Of a stretch of 6,649 bases of DNA, positions 1 to 6,481 are shown piece by piece. The DNA is from an uncultured bacterium (GTDB taxonomy: Bacteria; Bacteroidota; Ignavibacteria; Ignavibacteriales; Melioribacteraceae), in NCBI GenBank assembly GCA_937936675.1, contig CALDDL010000197.1:1-6649 (forward strand), in the 5' to 3' direction. The position numbers were made by a program, and so were the translations under genes. Under the pieces are notes generated by a model. The model searched no databases. It had not been told where the DNA came from and worked only from the letters and a program-made list of their open reading frames with translations. Each line of letters begins with the position of its first letter. The stretch's first letter is position 1.

Positions 1-949
1 CTTTTATTATATCTACATCCGAGAAAAAATCATCAAACACTTTTATCGATTCATTTTCTATCCATTTGCCATCCTTTAATTCTAATAGTGTTGAGCGATC
101 GCCAACTATCCACGCTTTATCTCTGCTAACTGCTTTTATAGAATACAATCCAACGCGAAAATTATTTTCAACAATTTTCCATTCACCATCAATATAATTA
201 AGAATAGTACCCTTATCGCCTACTATCCAACCGAAATCTTTATCAACCATTGAAATTTTACTTAGTCCTGTTTCAACCGGTGATTTATATTTTCTCCATG
301 TTCCATTTTCATATTTAAGTATTACTCCACTTTTTCCTATTGCCCACCCTTCATTATCAGAGACCATTTCAACGTCTTCGAGATCACCCTGCATATAATT
401 TTCCCCTTCTTTTCTAAGAACGGGACTGAATTGCGTAACCCATTTTTTACCATCATAATAAACTATATTCCCTTGCTGACCAACTGCCCACGCCTTTCCA
501 CTCTTGGTAATAGAAAGCCCCATTAACATTGCATAATCAATATTATCCCACATCATTCTCGGTAGATTAATTTTTTCTTCTTTTCCATTTTTAATTGATG
601 TCAATATCGGTTGATACATTCCGAAATGTGTGAGATGATTTATTATCCAAATCGAACTATCGGGCAGCATACCTAATTGAGGAGAATCAGAATAAGGATA
701 ATCAAATAGTGGTTCCCAGCTTTTTCCATCGAAACGATATAAAACTCCTCTTACACTTTCGCCCTTTCCTCTTGAAACTGCAATTCCAAAATCTTTGCTA
801 TACATTTTTATTTTTGAACCTAAATCCAAAGAAGACTGCATAAACCAAACTTCATTTGTCGGTTTAATTGATTCGTTTTTTGAATTTTGTTCTTTGCAGC
901 TTATTATAGATATTATCGCAAGGACTAAAAGAAGAATTTTTTTCAACAT
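1..949 (-). CDS. Secreted lipoprotein with Ycf48/BNR-like beta-propeller repeats (partial, C-terminus off the window)
   Basis: The frame is open from an ATG at 949-947 to the left edge, giving 316 residues without a stop. The N-terminus is a lipoprotein signal peptide: MLKK, a hydrophobic run at residues 5-16, then a lipobox-like SIISC with the acylated Cys at 18. The mature part should therefore be anchored to a membrane outside the cytoplasm. The rest consists of propeller-type repeats in which an aromatic-rich W-A/I-V/I-G strand is followed by G-x-I/L and then Y-x-D/N-G-x-W. Clear copies centre on W154, W202, W241 and W280 (e.g. WAVGQQGNIVYYDGKKW, WIVGDKGTILNYIDGEW). A degenerate copy lies around residues 53-78, and possibly another near W101. 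Spacing is 39 residues for the last copies. Such repeats occur in Ycf48-like and BNR/sialidase-fold proteins, where they mostly mediate binding, so no enzymatic role is claimed. AAAGG lies 2 bases before the ATG, too close to be a good ribosome site. Divergent from the pyrophosphatase gene. Confidence 0.85.
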   Translation of the reverse strand, partial: MLKKILLLVLAIISIISCKEQNSKNESIKPTNEVWFMQSSLDLGSKIKMYSKDFGIAVSRGKGESVRGVLYRFDGKSWEPLFDYPYSDSPQLGMLPDSSIWIINHLTHFGMYQPILTSIKNGKEEKINLPRMMWDNIDYAMLMGLSITKSGKAWAVGQQGNIVYYDGKKWVTQFSPVLRKEGENYMQGDLEDVEMVSDNEGWAIGKSGVILKYENGTWRKYKSPVETGLSKISMVDKDFGWIVGDKGTILNYIDGEWKIVENNFRVGLYSIKAVSRDKAWIVGDRSTLLELKDGKWIENESIKVFDDFFSDVDIIK

Positions 950-1021
950 AACCTTTAGTTTTGTTTGTGAAATTAATAATAACAATTAGTAACAGAATTT
1001 TATATATCCTTTATCACAAAT

Positions 1022-1040
1022 AAAAGATTCTTAATCTTTT
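1022..1040. promoter_or_regulatory. AT-rich inverted repeat in the divergent intergenic region
   Basis: A perfect 8-bp dyad, AAAAGATT / AATCTTTT, with a 3-base CTT centre. It lies 73 bases from the lipoprotein start and 46 bases from the pyrophosphatase start. Its position between divergent starts suggests an operator or a promoter-associated element. Each arm has only one G:C pair, so a stable RNA hairpin is unlikely, and such dyads arise by chance in AT-rich DNA. T-runs follow the right arm on the plus strand, but no plus-strand gene in the window ends upstream, so a terminator role is not favoured. Confidence 0.3.
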
Positions 1041-1085
1041 TTTCATTATTTTTTGAACATTGATAATAACAAATAATTCTAATAT

Positions 1086-1637
1086 ATGAAAGAAATAAGC
1101 GTTTCAAATCCTTGGCATTCAGTAAAAGTAGGCAACTTAGCCCCTCAAGTAGTAAATACAATAATCGAAATACCAAAAGGTTCAAAAGCAAAATATGAAT
1201 TGGATAAAGAGAGCGGATTAATAAAACTCGATCGAGTTCTCTTCTCCGCAGTTCATTATCCGGCTAATTATGGATTTATTCCACGTACACTAGGTGATGA
1301 TAACGATCCCCTTGACGTGCTTGTAATGTGTTCTATCGATGTGGACCCTCTTTGTATGATAGAAGCAAAAATTATTGGTTTGATGGAGATGATTGACGAG
1401 AACGAAAAAGATGATAAGATTATTGCCGTAGCAAATAACGATATCTCAGTTAATTATATAGACGATATGAGTATGCTTCCTCCTCATACTACTATTCAGC
1501 TTCAAAGATTTTTTGAAGATTATAAAAAATTAGAACATAAGAATGTGATTGTTGATCGTTTTCTTGGAAAAGAAGAAGCATATAAAGTAATCGAAGAGGG
1601 AATGGTGCTTTATAATGAAACATTTGGTGTACAATAG
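1086..1637 (+). CDS. ppa: Inorganic pyrophosphatase, family I (soluble, cytoplasmic)
   Basis: Hydrolyses pyrophosphate to two phosphates in the cytoplasm, pulling biosynthetic reactions such as nucleic acid synthesis and aminoacyl-tRNA formation forward. The 183-residue length fits bacterial family I enzymes (E. coli has about 175). The signature D-N-D-P-L-D-V is at residues 72-78. Active-site residues known from the E. coli enzyme are all present by alignment: E28, K36, E38, R50, Y58, Y62, D72, D74, D77, D104, E105, D109, K111, Y146 and K147. The NPWHSVKVG N-terminus and the stretch KYELDKESGLIKLDR are typical of the family, so the ATG at 1086 is well supported. The next in-frame ATG (residue 81) would remove most of the active site. 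The gene appears monocistronic: the left neighbour is divergent and the right neighbour convergent. Stop is TAG. Confidence 0.97.
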   Translation: MKEISVSNPWHSVKVGNLAPQVVNTIIEIPKGSKAKYELDKESGLIKLDRVLFSAVHYPANYGFIPRTLGDDNDPLDVLVMCSIDVDPLCMIEAKIIGLMEMIDENEKDDKIIAVANNDISVNYIDDMSMLPPHTTIQLQRFFEDYKKLEHKNVIVDRFLGKEEAYKVIEEGMVLYNETFGVQ

Positions 1638-1704
1638 GAATTAATTTTCTCCTTCTTTAATAATTTTCATATAACTGGAAAGCAGCTAAAATCGATAAGT
1701 GATT

Positions 1705-1740
1705 AATTTATTATGCTCGATTTCCGGGGCATAATAAATT
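1705..1740. terminator. Probable bidirectional terminator between the convergent ppa and permease genes
   Basis: A perfect 12-bp stem, AATTTATTATGC / GCATAATAAATT, encloses a 12-base loop (1717-1728, T and G able to wobble-pair at its base). It starts 67 bases after the ppa stop and lies 28 bases beyond the permease stop on the other strand. The placement in a convergent gap and the perfect symmetry favour a shared terminator. Neither side has a long U tract (TTTGTT follows on the plus strand), so it is not a textbook intrinsic terminator and may instead mark a processed 3' end. Confidence 0.65.
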
Positions 1741-1768
1741 TGTTACTATTCAAAAACGAATAAACCGT

Positions 1769-3172
1769 CTATCGTCCTTTCTTATTCCAATAAAAATAGA
1801 ATGGAAGTCCAATGGTTATTAACATAAGTCCCATCATTGAGTTTTCTGTATCCGCATAGACAGAATTAAGCAAAAACAAGAATGAGAAGATTACAAAAAT
1901 CATCGGAGTATATGGGTATCCCCATACTTTATAGTACCTCTCCGAATTTCCCATTTTTTTTCTTAGAATAAATACACCATAAGCTCCGAGCATATAAAAG
2001 AGCCACGAAGCAAAAATCACATAATCCGTAATTGTATCAAATGATCCCGATAGGACTAATATTGAAGACCAAATACCTTGAACTACAAGCGAAACGTGTG
2101 GTGTATTATATTTAGGATGTATCTTTCCTAATCCCCTAAAAAATAATTTATTCTCCGACATTGCATATTGAACGCGGGCTGTCGCTAAGATACTTCCATT
2201 TAACGCTCCGAAGGTAGAGATAATAACTGCAATGGATACTATCGAGCCACCCGAACTTCCGAATATCTTTTCTGCCGCTGATGCAGCTACTAAAGGAGAT
2301 TTTGCGATCTCCTCAATCGGCATTACATATAGATAGGCAAGATTTATTATAACATAAACGCCAATTACAATTAGAGTACCGAATAATAATCCGAGAGAAA
2401 CATTCTTTTGTGCGTTTTTCACTTCACCCGAGACAAAAGTCAAATTATTCCATCCGTCATAAGCCCAGAATGCACCGGCAAGTGCTAACCCAATCATCGA
2501 TATTAAATTACCGCTTACTTGCGGCTCAAGTGCAAAATTATGATAGACGTTCGATAACGAACCCTGACCAAAGAAGAAAAGCAGAAACGACAAAATTAAT
2601 ATTGTCCCTATTTTTACAAAAGTAACAAAAGTCTGAACTCCGCCTCCGAAGATCACACCGACATAATTAACCGCAGTTAAAAATAGTATTACTAATATTG
2701 CAATAAACTTAGTTCCGAAATTAACTAGTGGATAAATTTCTCCGATTGCAGGAAGATAAAAATGCATATCGGTAAAAAATTTGGGAAGCTCGGGGAATTT
2801 TATAAAGTAACCAACATATTCTGCGAAAGCATAAGCGATAGCTGCTTGACTGCCCGTCTGAATAACCGCAAGCACGGACCAGCCATACAGATATGCAGTG
2901 AACTTGCCATACATCTCTTTGAAATAAATAAATTGTCCGCCTGTACTTGGCAGTATGCTCGATATCTCGGCATTGATTGCTGCACCGATTAATGTAATTA
3001 ATCCCGCACCGACCCATACAAGAATCATTAGTTCGGGGGACATTAATTGCTCGGCAATCGAAGACGGTTTCCTAAAAATTCCTGAACCAATCATCGATCC
3101 TGCCACTAGCATAATAGCAGCAACGAGACCAAGTCCTCTTACCAATTCATTTTTTGAATTACCTTTAATCAT
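1769..3172 (-). CDS. APC-superfamily amino acid permease, LAT/SteT-like
   Basis: A 467-residue, strongly hydrophobic protein with about 12 expected membrane helices, placed in the inner membrane. TM1 carries the substrate-binding unwound motif of the APC fold, GSMIGSGIF at residues 25-33. The TM6 region has FWAYDGWNN at 235-243, the hallmark of the LAT / SteT branch (PF13520 type), followed by SGEVKNAQKNV like the 'E-x-x-N-P-x-x-N' segment of that branch. E69 and P75 sit in the conserved TM2-loop region. Family members exchange or import neutral amino acids (B. subtilis SteT exchanges Ser/Thr), and the substrate here cannot be read from sequence. The ATG at 3172 leaves a short polar N-terminus before TM1, as is usual. 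Transcribed away from the symporter-kup operon, with 73 bases between the start codons. The stop is TAG, followed by the convergent terminator hairpin. No frameshift or missing segment seen. Confidence 0.92.
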   Translation of the reverse strand: MIKGNSKNELVRGLGLVAAIMLVAGSMIGSGIFRKPSSIAEQLMSPELMILVWVGAGLITLIGAAINAEISSILPSTGGQFIYFKEMYGKFTAYLYGWSVLAVIQTGSQAAIAYAFAEYVGYFIKFPELPKFFTDMHFYLPAIGEIYPLVNFGTKFIAILVILFLTAVNYVGVIFGGGVQTFVTFVKIGTILILSFLLFFFGQGSLSNVYHNFALEPQVSGNLISMIGLALAGAFWAYDGWNNLTFVSGEVKNAQKNVSLGLLFGTLIVIGVYVIINLAYLYVMPIEEIAKSPLVAASAAEKIFGSSGGSIVSIAVIISTFGALNGSILATARVQYAMSENKLFFRGLGKIHPKYNTPHVSLVVQGIWSSILVLSGSFDTITDYVIFASWLFYMLGAYGVFILRKKMGNSERYYKVWGYPYTPMIFVIFSFLFLLNSVYADTENSMMGLMLITIGLPFYFYWNKKGR

Positions 3173-3179
3173 ATTTATT

Positions 3180-3203
3180 TCTTCAAAAAAATTGTTTTGA
3201 AGA
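3180..3203. promoter_or_regulatory. Inverted repeat between the divergent permease and symporter-kup operon
   Basis: A perfect 9-bp dyad, TCTTCAAAA / TTTTGAAGA, separated by a 6-base AAATTG centre. It ends 7 bases before the permease start codon and 42 bases before the symporter start. An operator bound by a dimeric regulator acting on both transcription units is one reading. The other is a 5'-leader hairpin of the permease mRNA that would sit right at its initiation region. TTGAAG inside the right arm (3197-3202) could double as a -35 element for the plus-strand operon, but no good -10 follows at 17 bases (TAACTA at 3220). Confidence 0.5.
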
Positions 3204-3245
3204 TAAGGAAAAATTAAATTAACTACTCAAATAAAAAATGATACT

Positions 3246-4493
3246 ATGAAAATAAAAATGCCCAAGCTACATAATCAGATTATTATTGCATTAATAGCAG
3301 GGGCTTTGTTTGGTTCGATAACTGATTATGGCGTTGAAATTAAATGGCTCGGCGATATATTTATTCGTCTCCTTAATATGGTTGCCGTGCCTTTGGTTCT
3401 TTCTTCATTAATTGTCGGCGCAGCCAGTCTTGGTGATATTCGCAAATTCACTCGTATCGGCGGAAAGACGATCTCTTTTTATATGGTTACTACCGGAATA
3501 GCGGTTACAATCGGTTTAGTCTTAGCAAATATTATCCGCCCCGGGGAGATTATGAATGCCGATACGAAAGAAAATCTCTTCTCAGCCTATCAAAATGATG
3601 CCGCTAATACTCTTCATAATAAAATTGATTATAGCATTACAGATCAGATCGTAAATCTAGTACCCAAAAATCCTTTCGGAGCAATCGCACAAAGCGAAAT
3701 GATTCAGATAGTTTTCTTTGCAGTTTTACTCGGTATGGTTCTAACAATGATTAATAAAGAAAAATCTTCTCCTGTAATTAATTTTTTCGATGGACTTAGC
3801 GAAGCAATGATTAAGCTCGTAGAATTGGTCATGTACACTGCACCTATCGGAGTCTTTGCATTAATAGCTGCCACTGTTTCTCAATTTGGTTATGAAATTC
3901 TTCAAACATTAATTTGGTATTCACTGACTGTACTAATTGGATTTGTTATTCATACTTTCTTTGTTTACTCATCAATCATTAAGATATTTACAAAAATAAA
4001 ACCTTTAAAATTTTTCAAAGCAATCCGAGAAGCTCATGCTATTGCATTTAGTACCAGTTCTTCTGCCGCCACTTTACCTGTGAATATGGAATGCTGCCAA
4101 GAAAATCTCGGTATCTCGAAAAGCATTACAAGCTTTGTTCTGCCGCTTGGCGCAACAATTAATATGGATGGCACGGCGTTATATCAGGGAGTTGCTGCCG
4201 TATTTATAGCACAAGTTTATGGAATGGATTTAAATTTAGCCCAACAGGCAACTGTTGTTTTCACGGCGGTGCTTGCTTCTATCGGAACAGCTCCTGTTCC
4301 CGGTGTCGGTATTATTATGCTTGCAATAATTCTAAAGTCCGTTGGCGTCCCCGAAGAAGGTATTGCTTTAATTATCGGAGTAGATAGAATTTTAGATATG
4401 TGCAGAACTGTTACAAATATTACCGGTGATGCAGCCGTTGCAGCCGCTATCGCAACAACAGAAAATGAAATTAATTTGAGCAAAATAGAATAA
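3246..4493 (+). CDS. DAACS-family acidic amino acid/dicarboxylate:cation symporter (GltPh/EAAT fold)
   Basis: A 415-residue inner-membrane transporter, full length for the family, expected to import glutamate or aspartate with Na+ or H+ by the elevator mechanism. Hairpin 1 has the serine-rich STSSSAATLP at residues 269-278. TM7 has the cation-binding NMDGT at 306-310. Hairpin 2 has ASIGTAPVPGVG at 344-355. TM8 has DRILDMCRTVTNITGD at 380-395. By alignment to GltPh, D384 and R387 match D394 and R397 (amino group and side-chain carboxylate contacts), and N391 and D395 match the Na1-site N401 and D405. Retaining Arg at R397 argues for an acidic substrate rather than a neutral one. P350 replaces the HP2-tip glycine (G354 in GltPh), which is unusual. 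Start at 3246 chosen; Met5 (3258) is an alternative, and the ATG at 3238 hits a stop immediately. Related to gltP/gltT, but the exact symbol is not assigned. First gene of an operon with kup. Confidence 0.95.
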   Translation: MKIKMPKLHNQIIIALIAGALFGSITDYGVEIKWLGDIFIRLLNMVAVPLVLSSLIVGAASLGDIRKFTRIGGKTISFYMVTTGIAVTIGLVLANIIRPGEIMNADTKENLFSAYQNDAANTLHNKIDYSITDQIVNLVPKNPFGAIAQSEMIQIVFFAVLLGMVLTMINKEKSSPVINFFDGLSEAMIKLVELVMYTAPIGVFALIAATVSQFGYEILQTLIWYSLTVLIGFVIHTFFVYSSIIKIFTKIKPLKFFKAIREAHAIAFSTSSSAATLPVNMECCQENLGISKSITSFVLPLGATINMDGTALYQGVAAVFIAQVYGMDLNLAQQATVVFTAVLASIGTAPVPGVGIIMLAIILKSVGVPEEGIALIIGVDRILDMCRTVTNITGDAAVAAAIATTENEINLSKIE

Positions 4494-4494
4494 T

Positions 4495-6315
4495 ATGGAT
4501 AAATCACATTCTCATTCCGGATTCGGATCGATAGTTAAAGCGATGGGACTCGTTTTCGGTGATATCGGAACTAGCCCGATATATACACTCACGGTTATTC
4601 TATTACTTACCGCTCCCACTCACGATAATATAATGGGAATCCTCTCACTTATATTCTGGACTCTTATCATTCTTGTTACATTAGAATATGCGATACTTGC
4701 AATGAGTCTTAGTTCAAAGGGTGAAGGGGGAACAATTGTATTAAAAGAAATTCTTACTAGCAAAATTAAGTCTGGACGCAAAATTGCTTTCGTTACATTT
4801 CTTGGTTTTATTGGTGTTTCTCTTTTAATGGGAGACGGAGTAATTACTCCGGCAATCTCTATTCTATCTGCCGTAGAAGGTCTTGAACTTATTCCCGGTA
4901 TCGGTCATATTAGCAGTAATACCATTATCATTATAACAATCGCTATTACTGTTCTTCTATTTGCCGTTCAATCAAAAGGTACAGATAAAGTGGCATCATC
5001 ATTCGGACCTATAATGATACTATGGTTTCTAGCTCTTTTTGTTTCCGGCATTATTTCTTTATCCTCATATCCCGGAATTATTTTTGCTGTAAGCCCTCAC
5101 TATGCAATTGAATTTTTTATCAATAATGGCTGGTCTGGATTTTTCGTTTTATCGGAAGTAATATTATGCGCCACCGGTGGTGAAGCAATCTATGCCGATA
5201 TGGGTCATCTCGGAAGCGAACCGATCAGAAAAGCTTGGTACTTTGTTTTCTTCGCACTCATAATAAATTATTTCGGTCAGGGAGTTTTTGCATTAAGCCA
5301 CGGGCATCCTTCTAATATTCTTTTTTCTATGGTCAAATCGCAGGCTGAAATATTATATATCCCGTTTCTTATTCTTACATTATTAGCCACAATCATAGCA
5401 TCGCAAGCAATGATAAGTGCTATATTCTCACTTGTCTATCAAGGTATTAGAACTCACATAATGCCTCTTATGAAAATTAAATATACTTCGGAAGACTTAA
5501 AATCACAGATATATATTAATGCTGTTAATTGGAGCATGCTCGCAGCAGTTATTTTAATGATTCTTGTTTTTAGAAAGTCAGGTAATCTGGCAGCCGCCTA
5601 TGGTTTCGCTGTTACAGCTACAATGGCAATAAGCGGATTATTTATGATCTTTATTTTCCGAATCCAACGTAATAAATTAAAATTGTTTCTCGTTAGCATT
5701 GTGTTTATAGTTAATCTTGCTTTTGTTGCCGCCGTTACTACAAAAATTCCGCATGGCGGTTATTGGTCTATTATTATTGCCTTGATTCCTTTATTTACAA
5801 TATGGTTATGGACTTATGGCAATAATGCAATGAGAAAATCTTTTCGCTCACTTCCCATTGATACTTTTCTTACAAGCTACGAACAGATATACGAACTCGG
5901 AAATAATATTAAGGGAACTGCCGTATTTTTTGCGCGCGATCTTGATATGATTCCTCCTTATATAGTACATACAATTATTCGAGGTAATATTATTTACGAA
6001 CATAATATTATGGTATCTGTCGTTACAATGGATAAACCATTCGGAGTTCAAAAACTTTTCATTCCGGACATTTCAGAAGGTCTTTCGGGTGTCGAAATTC
6101 AGATCGGTTATATGCAATTAGCTAACGTACATAAAATCATTAAAGAATTAGATGTCGATCCGAAAGTGATTTTTTATGGTGTCGACGATATTCATGCTAA
6201 ACGTTTTCTAATGAAACTCTTCGCAGTTATTAAAAGAGCGACTCCTAATTTTGTTCAGTTCTATGAATTGCCATATAATAAACTTCATGGTGTCGTTACT
6301 CGCTTAGAGATTTAA
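4495..6315 (+). CDS. kup: Kup-type low-affinity potassium uptake transporter
   Basis: A KUP/HAK/KT family K+ transporter of the inner membrane, thought to work as a K+:H+ symporter. The 606-residue length is close to E. coli Kup (622). The family opening GLVFGDIGTSPIYTL spans residues 18-32, with D23 at the same number as the functionally important D23 of E. coli. GEGGT follows at 76-80 and GDGVITPAIS at 113-122, with D114 at the E. coli E116 position. GGEAIYADMGHLG at 228-240 puts E230 at the E. coli E229 position, and NYFGQG follows. About 12 membrane helices occupy roughly residues 13-440. Residues 441-606 form the cytosolic C-terminal domain, ending in VVTRLEI as is typical. The start lies one base after the symporter stop (TAA-T-ATG), so translation is probably coupled and the two genes co-transcribed. 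A short His/Ser-rich N-terminus (residues 4-8) precedes TM1. No disruption is visible. Confidence 0.97.
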   Translation: MDKSHSHSGFGSIVKAMGLVFGDIGTSPIYTLTVILLLTAPTHDNIMGILSLIFWTLIILVTLEYAILAMSLSSKGEGGTIVLKEILTSKIKSGRKIAFVTFLGFIGVSLLMGDGVITPAISILSAVEGLELIPGIGHISSNTIIIITIAITVLLFAVQSKGTDKVASSFGPIMILWFLALFVSGIISLSSYPGIIFAVSPHYAIEFFINNGWSGFFVLSEVILCATGGEAIYADMGHLGSEPIRKAWYFVFFALIINYFGQGVFALSHGHPSNILFSMVKSQAEILYIPFLILTLLATIIASQAMISAIFSLVYQGIRTHIMPLMKIKYTSEDLKSQIYINAVNWSMLAAVILMILVFRKSGNLAAAYGFAVTATMAISGLFMIFIFRIQRNKLKLFLVSIVFIVNLAFVAAVTTKIPHGGYWSIIIALIPLFTIWLWTYGNNAMRKSFRSLPIDTFLTSYEQIYELGNNIKGTAVFFARDLDMIPPYIVHTIIRGNIIYEHNIMVSVVTMDKPFGVQKLFIPDISEGLSGVEIQIGYMQLANVHKIIKELDVDPKVIFYGVDDIHAKRFLMKLFAVIKRATPNFVQFYELPYNKLHGVVTRLEI

Positions 6316-6339
6316 ATTATGCGGCATCGCACGGATAAT
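6316..6339 (+). terminator. Weak bulged hairpin directly after kup
   Basis: Immediately after the kup stop, ATTAT (6316-6320) can pair with ATAAT (6335-6339). Inside this, GCG (6321-6323) pairs with CGC (6328-6330) around a GCAT loop, leaving a 4-base bulge (6331-6334). The position fits transcript end formation for the symporter-kup operon. There is no following T-tract and the stem is interrupted, so this is only a candidate. The rest of the gap to 6476 shows no gene or RNA that I recognise. Confidence 0.2.
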
Positions 6340-6463
6340 CAATATATGGCAGAACTATAATAGAGATGATATTAGAATCTTTGTAAGGATAATCACAATA
6401 AAAGCAGCTACAAAAAGATTGTGTAGGGATACATAATGTCGAGCGAAATTTCTGTTTTGCGTG

Positions 6464-6481
6464 AGTAATAAAACTATTACT
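6464..6481. terminator. Short dyad overlapping the end of the right-edge gene
   Basis: A perfect 7-bp inverted repeat, AGTAATA / TATTACT, around AAAC. It covers the stop codon (6477-6479) of the minus-strand gene at the right edge. It could help terminate transcription from either side of this convergent gap, but it is AT-rich and has no adjacent T-run, so chance is a serious alternative. Confidence 0.2.

Noticed and set aside
795..989. Plus-strand open frame of 64 codons
   Set aside because: It is antisense to the N-terminus of the lipoprotein gene, whose signal peptide, lipobox and repeats support the minus strand.
1000..1191. Minus-strand open frame of 63 codons overlapping the ppa start
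   Set aside because: Leucine-rich low-complexity product antisense to the conserved ppa N-terminus, extending into AT-rich spacer; no supporting feature.
2410..3200. Several open frames of 61-98 codons on both strands inside the permease gene (e.g. 2721-3017 minus, 2955-3200 plus)
   Set aside because: They lie wholly or mostly within the well-supported permease frame and lack family features; their composition is that expected of out-of-frame reading.
4217..4507. Minus-strand open frame of 96 codons
   Set aside because: Antisense to the conserved HP2 and TM8 region of the symporter; its apparent open length follows from the codon composition of the real gene.
6386..6462. Other imperfect dyads in the kup downstream gap (CACAAT / ATTGTG, and GCGAAA / TTTTGC with a wobble pair)
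   Set aside because: Stems of about 6 bp with long loops or wobble pairs and no T-run are expected by chance in a 160-bp AT-rich spacer.
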